A stretch of 64,000 nucleotides of DNA from Streptomyces sp. MP131-18 (GCF_001984575.1 NZ_LZNS01000001.1:4653528-4717527); one strand, 5' to 3'; positions 1 to 8,612 are shown, numbered from the stretch's first letter. The notes: generated from the letters alone by a model not told the origin. Numbers and translations are program-made.

Positions 1-2
1 CC

Positions 3-500
3 GGGCCGGGGGAGGAGGACGGCGGCGGCGGGGACGACGAGCCCACGGAGGAGCCCACCGACGAGGCGACCGAGCCCGAAGGGCTGCCGGCCGCCGAGCT
101 GGCGGACCTCCAGCTCGGCAACGGCGCCGCGCTGGCCTCCGACGTCCAGGGGGCGCGCTCGGCGGACGGCCAGTACATCTCCATACAGGGGAAGCCCGAC
201 TCGTCCGTCACCTGGACCTTCGACTTCACCGGCGAGCCCGGCACCTACCGCTTGTACACCGGCTACGCGACCATCACGGACGGCCAGAGCATGGCGTTCT
301 CCGTGAACGGCACGCCGCGCAACGACCCGGTCGACATGCAGGACTATGCGACCGCGAGCGACGAGTGGGACACCAGCTGGGTGAGCACGTACAACCTGGT
401 CGAGCTGAACGAGGGCCAGAACACGGTGCAGATGACCTGCACCGGCCCCTGCGACGTCGTCATCGACCAGCTGAGCATCACGGAGAACAGGGACCAGTGA
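3..500 (+). CDS. Partial C-terminal end of a carbohydrate-binding-module protein
   Basis: The reading frame is open from the window edge to the TGA at 498-500, so only about the last 165 residues are visible. They begin with an acidic, Gly/Glu/Pro-rich linker of about 35 residues. A compact beta-rich domain follows, with features of CBM6/35-type modules: a start like LADLQLGNGAAL, then SADGQYISIQGKPDSSVTWT, then GTYRLYTGYATI, and an end like VVIDQLSI. Such modules usually sit at the C-terminus of secreted glycosidases or of membrane-anchored kinases; the long acidic linker suits either. The catalytic part is outside the window. The gene converges on the aldolase gene and overlaps its last 23 bases. 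The CBM-like fold is judged by eye. Confidence 0.6.
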   Translation, partial: GPGEEDGGGGDDEPTEEPTDEATEPEGLPAAELADLQLGNGAALASDVQGARSADGQYISIQGKPDSSVTWTFDFTGEPGTYRLYTGYATITDGQSMAFSVNGTPRNDPVDMQDYATASDEWDTSWVSTYNLVELNEGQNTVQMTCTGPCDVVIDQLSITENRDQ

Positions 501-1347
501 GCCCGCCGCGCGTGCCGTCGAGCACGCGCAGCAGCCGCTCCACCGTCTCCGCCATCGCCGCCCGCCCCGCCGCGAGCCAGCGGCGGGGGTCCACCCCCTC
601 GGGGTCCGCCGCCAGGTGGTCGCGGACCGCGCCGGTCAGCGCCACGTTGAGCGCGGTCCCCACGTTGATCTTGGTCAGGCCCGCGGCCACGCCGCGCCGC
701 AGCTCCTCGTCCGGCACCCCGGAGGAGCCGTGCAGCACCAGCGGCACGCCCAGCGCCGCACGCAGCCGCGCTATCAGTGCGTGGTCGAGCGCCGCCGTCC
801 GCCGCGTCATGGCGTGGCTGCTGCCCACGGCGACGGCCAGCGCGTCCACGCCCGTGTCCCGCACGTACTCCGCCGCCTCGGCCGGGTCGGTCCGCACCCC
901 CGGGGTGTGCGCGTCGCCCGGCTTGCCGCCGATGCGGCCCAGCTCCGCCTCCACCAGCAGCCCGTGCCGGTGCGCGAAGCGCACGGCCGCCGCCGTGGCC
1001 GCCACGTTCCCGGCGTAGGGCAGCCGCGAGCCGTCGAACATCACCGAGCCGAAGCCCGCCGCGGGCGCCGCCCGCAGCAGCGCGTCGTCCGTCACGTGGT
1101 CCAGGTGCAGCGCGAGCGCCGCCCCGCTGCCGCGCGCCAGCGCGGTCAGCGCGGCGGCCAGCGGTTCGAGCCGGCCGTGGTGGGCCACCGCGTTCTGCGA
1201 CACCTGGAGCACGGCGGGCGCCTCGGCCGCGGCGGCCCCGGCGGCGACCGCCTGGGCGTGCTCCAGGGTGATCACGTTGAACGCGGCGACCGCCCGGCCG
1301 CCGCCGTGCGCCTCGGCCAGCAGGTCGGCACAGCGCACCAGGGTCAC
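478..1347 (-). CDS. Class II fructose/tagatose-bisphosphate aldolase family protein (GatY/KbaY-like)
   Basis: This 289-residue protein has the length and motifs of the small class II, zinc-dependent aldolases that split a ketose 1,6-bisphosphate or similar sugar phosphate into dihydroxyacetone phosphate and an aldehyde. The zinc and phosphate-binding segments are visible: AFNVITLEHAQAV near residue 22, ALHLDHVTD near 80, VEAELGRIGG near 132, VLHGSSGVPDE near 205 and KINVGT near 226. The start is a GTG at 1347 whose bases overlap the nagA stop (GTGA), so it is the last gene of a nagK-nagA-aldolase operon and probably works on amino-sugar-derived phosphates. The exact substrate cannot be told from sequence. 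Confidence 0.85.
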   Translation of the reverse strand: MTLVRCADLLAEAHGGGRAVAAFNVITLEHAQAVAAGAAAAEAPAVLQVSQNAVAHHGRLEPLAAALTALARGSGAALALHLDHVTDDALLRAAPAAGFGSVMFDGSRLPYAGNVAATAAAVRFAHRHGLLVEAELGRIGGKPGDAHTPGVRTDPAEAAEYVRDTGVDALAVAVGSSHAMTRRTAALDHALIARLRAALGVPLVLHGSSGVPDEELRRGVAAGLTKINVGTALNVALTGAVRDHLAADPEGVDPRRWLAAGRAAMAETVERLLRVLDGTRGGLTGPCSP

Positions 1348-2486
1348 GGGCGCACCAGCCAGTCGCCCTTGCGCATGACGCCCCTGACCTCGAAGTCGCG
1401 GTCGAGCACGACCAGATCCGCGTCCTTGCCCTCCTCGATGGACCCGACGCGGTCGTCGATGCCCAGCAGCCGCGCCGGGGTCGAGGACAGCGCCCGCGCC
1501 GCGTCGGCGACCGGCAGCCCGTCCACCGTGACCGCGCGCCGCAGGGCGCGGTCCTGGGTCAGCGTGGAACCGGCGATGGCGCCGCCCTCGGCCAGCCGCG
1601 CGACGCCGCCCGTCACCTCGACCTCCAGCGGGCCGAGCGGGTAGCGCCCGTCGCCCATGCCCGCCGCACCCATCGCGTCCGTGATGAACGCCACCCGGTC
1701 AGGGCCCGCCGTGCGGAAGGCGAGCCTGAGCACCGAGGGGTGCAGGTGGTGACCGTCGTTGACCAGTTCGACTGCGATCCGTTCGTCTTCGAGCAGCGCC
1801 GCGATCGGCCCGGGCGAGCGGTGCGCCAGCGGCGGCATCGCGTTGAACAGGTGGGTGGCGACGGTCGCGCCCGCGTCGATGGCGCGGCGCGTCGTCTCGT
1901 ACGTCGCGTCGGTGTGCCCGACCGCGGCGATGACCCCGCTGTCGCGCAGCAGCCGCACCGCGTCGATGCCGCCGGGGCGTTCCGGCGCGAGCGTCAGCAT
2001 CCGCGCGGTGCCGCGGGCCGCGTCGATCAGCTTGCGCACGTCCGCCGGGTCCGGGTCGCGCAGCAGGGTCGGGTCGTGCGCGCCGCAGCGGTTCTCGGCG
2101 ATGAACGGGCCCTCGAAGTGGATGCCGGCCAGGTCGCCCTGTTCCACCAGCTCCGACAGCGCCGCCGCCTGCCTGGCCAGGTCGCCCAGGTCGCCGGTGA
2201 CGGTGGAGGCGACCATGGTGGTGGTGCCGCGGGCGCGGTGGGTGGCGATGACGGCCAGCGCCTCCTCGGCGGTACCGGCGGAGAACGATGCCCCGCCGCC
2301 GCCGTGCAGGTGGAGGTCCACGAAGCCGGGCAGAATCCAGTGCCCCGGCAGGTCGGTCACCACCGCCCCGTCCGTCTCGCCCCTGCGGCCCGCGGCGAAC
2401 CGCGTGCCCTCGACCGTGACGCGGCCGCTGTCGACGACCCCGGCGGGCCGCACCACCTTTGCTCCGGTGAGCACGGTGCACTTCAT
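1344..2486 (-). CDS. nagA: N-acetylglucosamine-6-phosphate deacetylase
   Basis: NagA removes the acetyl group from GlcNAc-6-phosphate, giving glucosamine-6-phosphate for glycolysis or wall synthesis. The 380-residue protein is an amidohydrolase-superfamily enzyme. It has the N-terminal metal-site HLHGG, the HFEGPF substrate loop, AVGHTDA, THLFNAMPPL and the catalytic-Asp segment FITDAMGAAG. I chose the ATG at 2486 (MKCTVL...) because it matches the family N-terminus and overlaps the nagK stop by four bases (ATGA); the frame remains open upstream but that part is only antisense shadow of nagK. It is the middle gene of a coupled operon under the dre site at 3471. Confidence 0.95.
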   Translation of the reverse strand: MKCTVLTGAKVVRPAGVVDSGRVTVEGTRFAAGRRGETDGAVVTDLPGHWILPGFVDLHLHGGGGASFSAGTAEEALAVIATHRARGTTTMVASTVTGDLGDLARQAAALSELVEQGDLAGIHFEGPFIAENRCGAHDPTLLRDPDPADVRKLIDAARGTARMLTLAPERPGGIDAVRLLRDSGVIAAVGHTDATYETTRRAIDAGATVATHLFNAMPPLAHRSPGPIAALLEDERIAVELVNDGHHLHPSVLRLAFRTAGPDRVAFITDAMGAAGMGDGRYPLGPLEVEVTGGVARLAEGGAIAGSTLTQDRALRRAVTVDGLPVADAARALSSTPARLLGIDDRVGSIEEGKDADLVVLDRDFEVRGVMRKGDWLVRP

Positions 2487-3442
2487 GATCGGGAAACCTC
2501 CGCAGACGTGGGGAGCTGGCAGTGGTCCCAGGCGAGCAGGCCCGCGCCCAGGCAGCTGGCGGCGTCTCCGAGCGCCGCCGGAAGGATCGGTGGGATGCGC
2601 TGGAAGGTGGCCTTCGCCGCGAGGGCGGCGCGCAGCGGGACGAGCAGCGTCTCGCCCGCCTCGGCCAGGCCGCCGCCCACGATGACGACGGCCGGGTCGA
2701 GCAGGCAGATGCCGGTGAGCAGGCCGTCGGCCAGGCCGGCCACCGCGTCCCGCCACAGCGATTCGGCCCGTGGGTCGCCCGCGGCCACGGCCCTGGCGGC
2801 GTCCGCGGCGGTCGCGCCCGGCAGGCCGGCCGCGGCGGCCCAGGCGCGGCCGACGGCGGCGGCCGAGGCGACCGTCTCCAGACAGCCGTACTGCCCGCAG
2901 CCGCACCGGGCGCCGCCGGGGCGCACGACGATGTGGCCGATCTCGCCCGCGCCGCCGTGCGCGCCGGGCTCCATGCGCCCGTCGATGCCGATGGCCCCGG
3001 CGATGCCGGTGCCGAGCGCGACGAAGAGGAACCGGCCGTGTCCCGCTCCGGCCCCGACGCGTCCCTCGGCCAGGCCGCCGGCGCGCACGTCGTGGCTGAC
3101 GCCGACGGGGACGCCGCCGAGCCGATCGCTCAGCAGCCGCCGCAGCGGAACGTCGCGCCAGCCGAGGTTGGCCGACCAGACGGCCGTGCCCGTCCGTTCG
3201 TCCACGATGCCGGGCACGACGACGCCCGCGGCGGCGGGCGGGCCGCCGAAGCGGTCGATGCCGGTGGCCCGCAACTCCTCGGCGAAGTCCAGGATTCCGG
3301 CCACCACGGCATCGGGTCCGCCGGTGCCCGCGGTGGGCCGGCGTGCCTGGTGCAGCGGCTCGTTGTCCCGCCCCGTCAGTGCGGCTTTCAGCACGGTGCC
3401 GCCCACGTCGAGGGCGAGCACGTAATTCTCCTGGAGACTCAC
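2483..3442 (-). CDS. nagK: ROK-family N-acetylglucosamine kinase
   Basis: The 319-residue protein is a ROK sugar kinase that would phosphorylate intracellular GlcNAc (or a related hexose) at O6 to supply NagA. The ATP-binding loop ALDVGGTVLKAAL is at the N-terminus. The zinc-binding ROK signature is complete: GEIGHIVV supplies the His, followed by the Cys cluster CGCGQYGCLE. The start has an AGG-containing site just upstream at about 3448. It overlaps nagA by four bases, so kinase and deacetylase are co-translated. A DasR-type dre element lies about 30 bases upstream. Substrate assignment to GlcNAc rests on the nagA partnership; other ROK kinases use glucose or ManNAc. Confidence 0.9.
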   Translation of the reverse strand: MSLQENYVLALDVGGTVLKAALTGRDNEPLHQARRPTAGTGGPDAVVAGILDFAEELRATGIDRFGGPPAAAGVVVPGIVDERTGTAVWSANLGWRDVPLRRLLSDRLGGVPVGVSHDVRAGGLAEGRVGAGAGHGRFLFVALGTGIAGAIGIDGRMEPGAHGGAGEIGHIVVRPGGARCGCGQYGCLETVASAAAVGRAWAAAAGLPGATAADAARAVAAGDPRAESLWRDAVAGLADGLLTGICLLDPAVVIVGGGLAEAGETLLVPLRAALAAKATFQRIPPILPAALGDAASCLGAGLLAWDHCQLPTSAEVSRS

Positions 3443-3470
3443 AGGCGCAAGTCTCGCCCGAGACGGGGGA

Positions 3471-3486
3471 AGAGGTCTAGTCCACT
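3471..3486. promoter_or_regulatory. dre operator (DasR-responsive element)
   Basis: The 16 bases AGAGGTCTAGTCCACT match the known dre consensus ACTGGTCTAGACCACT at 13 positions, including the central GGTCTAG core. DasR is the GntR-family repressor that senses glucosamine-6-phosphate in Streptomyces. The site lies just upstream of nagK and between it and the stop of the SIS gene, which fits the known DasR control of nag genes. Confidence 0.85.
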
Positions 3487-3493
3487 ACTGGGG

Positions 3494-4489
3494 TCACTGT
3501 GAAAGGATGACCGAGCGGGTGAGGTTCCGCGGCCGGTCCGGGTCGAGGCCGCGGGCCCGCGCGACCGCCACCGCGAGGCGCTGCGCCCGCACCAGATCCG
3601 CCATCGGGTCCGTGCCCTCCGGGGTCGCCACCAGCAGCCCGCCCGCCGCCGCCACATCCGCCCGCAGGCCCTCCGGCGGCGCGCCGAACACCCATACCGC
3701 GCGCCCCGGTTCCGCGATGGACACCGGCCCGTGCCGGTACTCCATCGCCGGGTAGCCCTCCGTCCAGGCGCCGGCCGACTCCCGCAGCTTGAGCGCCGCT
3801 TCGAGCGCCAGGCCACAGGTCCAGCCCCGGCCGAGGAACGTCCACTGGCCGGCCCCCGTCACCTCCGCGGGCAGCGGGTCCGCCACCGCCGCCTCGGCGT
3901 CGTGCGCCGCCTCTGCCACCGTTCGCACGCCCGCGGGCAGCGGCCCCGCGGCTTCGAGCCCGGCCCGCAGGAACGCCAGCGCGCTGGTCGCGAACCGCGT
4001 CTGCACGACCGACTCCTCGTCCGCGTAGTCGAGCACCGCCACGTGCGCCGCGGCCCGGAGCACCGGCGCCGCCGGGTCCGCGGTGACCGCGAGCACCGGC
4101 ACCTCCGGGCGGCCCGCCCGCAACGCGCCCAGCAGGTCCAGGACTTCCGTCGTCGTTCCCGACCTGGTGAGCGCCACGACCCGGTCGTAGCGCCGCCCGG
4201 CGGGGAACTCGGAGGCGGCGAACGCGTCCGTCTCGCCCTGCCCCGCGGCCTCGCGCAGCGCCGCGTACGCCTGCGCCATGAACCACGACGTGCCGCAGCC
4301 GGTCACGGCGACCCGCTCGCCTGGCCGCGGCAGCGCGCCGGCGAAGCCGGCCGGGCGCGTCCGGGCCACGTCCTGCGCGGCGCGCCGCCAGCACGCGGGC
4401 TGCGTGGCGATCTCCCGTGCGGTGCGGGAGGTTCCGGGGGTTTCGAGGCTTTCGAAGCGTTCGGAGGATTCGGGGGATTCAGGAGACAT
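3494..4489 (-). CDS. SIS-domain sugar isomerase/deaminase-like protein
   Basis: The 331-residue protein carries two sugar isomerase (SIS) domains resembling the C-terminal half of GlmS and AgaS-type deaminases. The first has VAVTGCGTSWFMAQA and the Ser-rich phosphate loop ALTRSGTTTEV; the second has FLGRGWTCGLALEAALKLRE and EYRHGPVS. There is no glutamine amidotransferase domain, so it more likely isomerises or deaminates an amino-sugar phosphate than synthesises one. The first 20 residues are low complexity (SPES/SSERFES). The ATG at 4489 has GAGGAG about 7 bases upstream. It lies upstream of nagK in the same direction, separated by the dre site, so it may contribute to the same catabolic flux. 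Confidence 0.85.
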   Translation of the reverse strand: MSPESPESSERFESLETPGTSRTAREIATQPACWRRAAQDVARTRPAGFAGALPRPGERVAVTGCGTSWFMAQAYAALREAAGQGETDAFAASEFPAGRRYDRVVALTRSGTTTEVLDLLGALRAGRPEVPVLAVTADPAAPVLRAAAHVAVLDYADEESVVQTRFATSALAFLRAGLEAAGPLPAGVRTVAEAAHDAEAAVADPLPAEVTGAGQWTFLGRGWTCGLALEAALKLRESAGAWTEGYPAMEYRHGPVSIAEPGRAVWVFGAPPEGLRADVAAAGGLLVATPEGTDPMADLVRAQRLAVAVARARGLDPDRPRNLTRSVILSQ

Positions 4490-4576
4490 GGGGGCGACTC
4501 CTCGCTCGTCGAAGGGAGGCGGTGCTCGGATCGATACTCACCGAAGGCTGTCCGAGCCGGCGAATAAAATGTCCGG

Positions 4577-4870
4577 ATGAACGGGGCGAGCGGTGAGCGG
4601 GGGCGGGCGGGCGAAATGAGCGGCGAGCCGGGCGTTCCCGGGCGGGCCGGTCTCTCCGACCGCGACCGCGCGGTCCTCGCCGTCGAGCGCAGGTCGTGGC
4701 CGGGGCCCGGCGCCAAGGAGCGCGCGATCCGCGAGCGCCTCGGCATGTCCCCCACGCGCTACTACCAGCTGCTCAACGCCCTGCTGGACGACCCGCAGGC
4801 CCTCGCCCACGACCCGGTGACCGTCAACCGCCTCAGGAGGCTGCGCGAGGCGCGCCGCGGGCGCCGGTAA
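4577..4870 (+). CDS. DUF3263-family small DNA-binding-like protein
   Basis: This 97-residue basic protein matches the actinobacterial DUF3263 family. Its core LSDRDRAVLAVERRSWPGPG runs into a helix-turn-helix-like stretch containing RERLGMSPTRYYQLLNALL and a basic tail ending ARRGRR. The pattern resembles the recognition part of sigma-like or HTH proteins, but no function has been established that I know of. It is divergent from the SIS gene and ends 4 bases before otsB, so it is probably cotranscribed with the trehalose gene. A second Met (residue 14, MSGEPG) is a possible alternative start. Confidence 0.8.
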   Translation: MNGASGERGRAGEMSGEPGVPGRAGLSDRDRAVLAVERRSWPGPGAKERAIRERLGMSPTRYYQLLNALLDDPQALAHDPVTVNRLRRLREARRGRR

Positions 4871-4874
4871 AGTC

Positions 4875-5711
4875 ATGTACATGGGCAGCCTTCCCGTACC
4901 CACGACGGACGCCGGCCGCGCCGGCCTCGCCACCCTCCTCGACCGCCCCGACCGGGCCCTGATCGCCGCCGACTTCGACGGCACCCTGGCCCCCATCGTC
5001 CCCGACCCCGAGCAGGCAAAGCCGCACCCCGACGCCCTGCCCGCGCTCGCCGCGCTCGCCGGGCGGGTCGCGGTCCTCGCCATCATCACCGGCCGCCCCG
5101 CGGACGTGGCCGTCCGCCTCGGCGGCTTCGCCGACCACCCCGGCCTCGCCGGGATGGTCGTCCTCGGCGCGTACGGCGCGGAGCGCTGGGAGGCCGCCAC
5201 CGGCCGTCTGACCACGCCGCCCCCGCACGCGGGCGTCGCCGCCGCGCGCGCCGAGCTGCCGGGTCTTGTCGCGGAGAGCGGCGCGTTCATCGAGGACAAG
5301 GGCAACGCGCTGGCCGTCCACACCCGCCGCGCCGCCGACCCGGCCGGGGCGTTCGCCGCGCTGCGCGGGCCGGTCGGGGAGCTGGCCGCCCGGCACGGTC
5401 TTGCCCTGGAGCCGGGCCGCCTCGTGCTGGAGATGCGCCCGCCCGGTATGGACAAGGGCGCCGCGCTGACCGCCCTGGCCCGCGAGAAGGACGCCGCGTC
5501 CGTGCTGTACGCGGGGGACGACCTCGGCGACCTGGCCGCGTTCGGGGCGGTCGCGGAGCTGCGCGACTCGGGCGTCGCGGGGCTGCGGGTGTGCAGCGGC
5601 AGCGCGGAGGTCACCGAGCTGGCCGCGGCCACGGACCTCACGGTCGACGGGCCGCACGGCGTCGCGGCCCTGTTCGCGGAGCTGGCCGCCCGCCTGCCCG
5701 CTGCCTCCTGA
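4875..5711 (+). CDS. otsB: Trehalose-6-phosphate phosphatase
   Basis: OtsB dephosphorylates trehalose-6-phosphate to trehalose. The 278-residue protein is a HAD phosphatase. Motif I is AADFDGTLAP with the nucleophile Asp33 and acid/base Asp35, motif II is AIITGRP, and the C-terminal LYAGDDLGDLAAF supplies the metal-binding acidic pair. Lys in the ...DKGAALTAL segment fits motif III. It converges on otsA, with only 31 bases between the stops, so the two steps of the pathway are adjacent but on opposite strands. MYMGSL gives two candidate starts, at 4875 and 4881; no strong ribosome-binding site decides between them. Confidence 0.93.
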   Translation: MYMGSLPVPTTDAGRAGLATLLDRPDRALIAADFDGTLAPIVPDPEQAKPHPDALPALAALAGRVAVLAIITGRPADVAVRLGGFADHPGLAGMVVLGAYGAERWEAATGRLTTPPPHAGVAAARAELPGLVAESGAFIEDKGNALAVHTRRAADPAGAFAALRGPVGELAARHGLALEPGRLVLEMRPPGMDKGAALTALAREKDAASVLYAGDDLGDLAAFGAVAELRDSGVAGLRVCSGSAEVTELAAATDLTVDGPHGVAALFAELAARLPAAS

Positions 5712-5742
5712 ACGGGCGCACGACGGCGCGGGGCCCGGCGGC

Positions 5743-7203
5743 TCAGGCCGGGTCGAGCGCCGCCAGCTGTTCGAGGAACCAGGTCTGCGGCGGCAGCGCG
5801 GTGGCCGCCGCGGACAGGCGCTTGGTGCGCCGGTCCCGTTCGTCCGCGTCCATCGACAGCGCCCGGTGCAGGGCCTCGGCGGTGCCCGCGATGTCGTACG
5901 GGTTGACCAGCAGGGCGTCCTCGCCCAGCTCGGCGGCGGCGCCCGCCTCCGTGGACAGCACCAGGGCGCAGCCCCGCTCGGAGACCACCGGGATCTCCTT
6001 GGCCACCAGATTCATCCCGTCCTTGATCGGGTTGACCAGGGCCACGTCCGCCATCCGGTAGGCGGCGAGTGAACGCGCGAAGTCGTCCTTGACGTGCAGC
6101 ACCACGGGCGTCCAGCCGTCCGTCGCGAACGCCGCGTTGATCTCCTCGGCGACCCGGGAGACCTCGGCGGTGTAGTCGCGGTAGACGGCCAGGTCCTGCC
6201 GGGAGGGGTAGGCGAACGCCACGTGCGTGACCTGCCCGCGCCACTGCGGCCGGTCGGTCAGCAGGCGGCGGAAGGCGAACAGGCCGCGCACGATGTTTTT
6301 CGACAGCTCGGTGCGGTCCACCCGCACGATCGTCCGCGCGTCCCCGACCTGCGCACGCAGCGCCGCGAGCCGCTCGTCGACGTCAGGACGCGACGCCCGC
6401 TCGCGCAGGAACTCGGCATCGGCGCCGAGGCCGTGTACGCCCAGTCGGGTGATGCGGCCCTCGTGGTGGATGTCCTGCCCGTCGATCCGGGCGCCCAGCA
6501 GGTCGGCACAGCAGTCGGCGAACGCGCGCGCCCAGCGCGGGGTGTGGAACGCGGCCCGGTCGGCGCCCAGGATGCCGAGCAGCAGGCGGCGGGCGACGGC
6601 GTCGGGGAGCACGCGGAACAGGTCGGGCGGCGCCCACGGGGTGTGCGTGAAGTGCCCGATGCGCAGGTCGGGCCGCCGGTCCCGCAGCAGCGCGGGGACC
6701 AGCGACAGGTGGTAGTCCTGCACGAGGACGGCCGCGCCCGGCGCCGCCTCGGCGGCCAGCGCCTCGGCGAAGGCCGCGTTGTACGTCTCGTAGTCGGCCC
6801 ACTGCGCCTCGAAGGCGGCGTCGAAGACCGGCTCGAACGGCGTCTGGTACAGCAGGTGATGGATGAACCACAGCACGGAGTTGGCGATGCCGTTGTACGC
6901 GGCGTCGAACGTGTCGGCCGGAATGTCCAGCATCCGCACCGCCTGGCCCCCGGTGTCCGCCGGGTCGAGGCGTGCGCCGGAGCGCGCCACGGCGGCGCGG
7001 TCGCCCTCGCCGAGCGCGGCGCACACCCACGTGCCCGTGCCCGGGGTGAGCGTGCTGAGCCCGGACACCAGGCCCCCGCCGCCGCGCTTCGCGGTCAGGG
7101 CGCCGTCGGCGCCGAGGCTGAAGCTCACCGGGCCGCGGTTGGACGCGACCAGGACCTGCCCCGGGCGGCCGGGGGACTGTGCTCGGTGCTCGTCGTGAGT
7201 CAC
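5743..7203 (-). CDS. otsA: Alpha,alpha-trehalose-phosphate synthase (UDP/GDP-glucose-forming)
   Basis: OtsA joins a nucleotide-activated glucose and glucose-6-phosphate to make trehalose-6-phosphate. The 486-residue protein is a GT20 enzyme of normal length. It shows the N-terminal VASNRGPVSF, the GGGGLVSGL loop, LVQDYHLSLVP, GHFTHTPWAPPDLF, the sugar-nucleotide segment VRVDRTELSKNIVRGL with its Arg and Lys, and NPIKDGMNLVAKEI followed by the LSTEAGAAAEL region. It is the converse partner of otsB. In Streptomyces this osmolyte path works alongside the TreYZ and TreS routes. Confidence 0.95.
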   Translation of the reverse strand: MTHDEHRAQSPGRPGQVLVASNRGPVSFSLGADGALTAKRGGGGLVSGLSTLTPGTGTWVCAALGEGDRAAVARSGARLDPADTGGQAVRMLDIPADTFDAAYNGIANSVLWFIHHLLYQTPFEPVFDAAFEAQWADYETYNAAFAEALAAEAAPGAAVLVQDYHLSLVPALLRDRRPDLRIGHFTHTPWAPPDLFRVLPDAVARRLLLGILGADRAAFHTPRWARAFADCCADLLGARIDGQDIHHEGRITRLGVHGLGADAEFLRERASRPDVDERLAALRAQVGDARTIVRVDRTELSKNIVRGLFAFRRLLTDRPQWRGQVTHVAFAYPSRQDLAVYRDYTAEVSRVAEEINAAFATDGWTPVVLHVKDDFARSLAAYRMADVALVNPIKDGMNLVAKEIPVVSERGCALVLSTEAGAAAELGEDALLVNPYDIAGTAEALHRALSMDADERDRRTKRLSAAATALPPQTWFLEQLAALDPA

Positions 7204-7265
7204 GCGCGGTAACTAGCCATTCGGATCACTTCCCAAACGTGTGCCCTGCCACAGGAGTCCGGAGG

Positions 7266-8231
7266 CTATGCGGCCTGGCGGGCGGCGTACTCGGGGATGG
7301 TGGCCATCGGGGGGCGTTCCTCCGCGTTGATCGGGTGCGTCAGCGGCCTGAAGCCGCCGTCGTCGGTGCGTTCGAACTGGGTCAGGCCGAGACGGATCGG
7401 CATGACGGAGCCCGGCAGACGGCTCTGCGCCGTCCGCATGATCGCGGTGGCCATGCGGCCGAGCGCCTGCCCGTCCTGGTGCCGGTGCTTGCGCACGCCC
7501 ACGTCGACCTGGCCGAGTGCGTCGAGGCCCGCCAGGTTCAGCGTGTCGATGAGCATGCCCAGCTCCACGCCGTACCCGACGGGGAACGGCAGCTGTTCGA
7601 GCAGGGAACGGCGCGCCGCGTACTCGCCGCCGAGCGGCTGGACCACGCCGGCCAGCAGGGGCCAGTGCAGGTTGAGCAGGGGGCGGGCGACCAGCTCGGT
7701 CACCCGGCCGCCCTGGCGGGCGCCGGACGGGTTGTCGCCGAGCGGGCGGTCGTACATGGCCTTGACCAGCTGGACGTCCGGCTCGGTGAGCAGGGGGCCG
7801 AGAATGCCGGAGACGAACCGGGAGTCGAAGTCCCGCAGGTCGGCATCGACGAAACAGATGATCTCGCCGCTGGCGGCCAGCAGGGACCGCCACAGCACCT
7901 CGCCCTTACCGGGAACGGTCGGGACCCGCGGCAGTATCTCGTCGCGGTGCACGACCTTCGCCCCGGCCGCCGCGGCGACCTCCGAGGTGCGGTCGGTGGA
8001 CCCGGAGTCCACCACCATCAGCTCGTCGATCAGTGGCACGTCCTCCATCAGGTCGCGCCGGAGCGCCTCGACGATGGCCCCGACGGTCGCCTCCTCGTTC
8101 AGCGCGGGGAGTACCACGCTGATACTGCCTGCCGCCCCTGCTGCCCGCTTCGCGTGCAACAGCTGCGCCAGCGGGCGGTCAGCAGCGTCCCACGACCGGC
8201 GGGTCAGCCACTCCTCTGCCTCTTCCAGCAC
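7266..8231 (-). CDS. gpgS: Glucosyl-3-phosphoglycerate synthase-like glycosyltransferase (GT81)
   Basis: GpgS transfers glucose to 3-phosphoglycerate, the first step to glucosylglycerate and, in mycobacteria, to methylglucose lipopolysaccharides. The 321-residue protein has the GT-A nucleotide-sugar fold: VVLPALNEEATV near residue 40, VVDSGSTDRT near 75 and the metal-binding IICFVDADLRDFD near 126. I chose the GTG at 8231 (product LEEAEEWL...) because AGGAG lies about 8 bases upstream and family members start there; the frame also has an ATG at 8261 giving 10 more residues. It sits beside otsA, so this is a stress-solute locus. No GpgP phosphatase is nearby. Confidence 0.8.
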   Translation of the reverse strand: MLEEAEEWLTRRSWDAADRPLAQLLHAKRAAGAAGSISVVLPALNEEATVGAIVEALRRDLMEDVPLIDELMVVDSGSTDRTSEVAAAAGAKVVHRDEILPRVPTVPGKGEVLWRSLLAASGEIICFVDADLRDFDSRFVSGILGPLLTEPDVQLVKAMYDRPLGDNPSGARQGGRVTELVARPLLNLHWPLLAGVVQPLGGEYAARRSLLEQLPFPVGYGVELGMLIDTLNLAGLDALGQVDVGVRKHRHQDGQALGRMATAIMRTAQSRLPGSVMPIRLGLTQFERTDDGGFRPLTHPINAEERPPMATIPEYAARQAA

Positions 8232-8460
8232 GAATGTCGCTCCTGTCGCGTTCGGCCACATTTAACCTGTATGGCCGTATCTGCCCCTTCCTGGCGGGGT
8301 CCGAACCCGCCGGAACAGGTTTCTTGGGAGATTCTCCCGGTCTCCCGTCGTGTCTCGCGGATCGGACGGCCCGGGCCATTGTCGGGGCCGTCCGTTACAG
8401 TCTCGAACAGCGCAGGTGTCCTCCGCATATCGGGAGCCTGTTGCCGACAACTGCATACCG

Positions 8461-8594
8461 CTCATCCAGAGGGGCAGAGGGAACGGCCCGTAGAAGCCCC
8501 GGCAACCCTTCCGCCGGTCTCGCGACGATGCGAGGACCCGGTGGGGAAGGTGCCAATTCCGGCCTGTGGCGAGAGGCGCCGCAGGGAAGATGAG
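8461..8594 (+). promoter_or_regulatory. SAM-I (S-box) riboswitch
   Basis: The leader has the S-box layout. P1 is formed by CTCATC (8461-8466) and GATGAG (8589-8594). A kink-turn/P2 region follows with agagggaacggccc and the conserved GCCCCGGCAACC. The P3 arm is next, then the hallmark GGTGCCAATTCC (about 8549-8560), and last a P4-like arm with gcgagaggcgc. The 3' strand of P1 runs directly into GAGGAGGAG, a Shine-Dalgarno-like run before the thrC ATG at 8613. Binding of S-adenosylmethionine should stabilise P1 and block translation. No T-run terminator is visible, so I infer translational control. The fold was judged by eye. Confidence 0.85.
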
Positions 8595-8612
8595 GAGGAG
8601 GGCCTCGTACCC

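Noticed and set aside
3494..4489. Calling the SIS gene glmS
   Set aside because: The N-terminal glutaminase domain with catalytic Cys2 is absent.
7179..8612. Long open frame upstream of thrC in the same frame
   Set aside because: It is antisense shadow of the otsA/GpgS-like gene and runs through the riboswitch; the real start at 8613 follows a Shine-Dalgarno.
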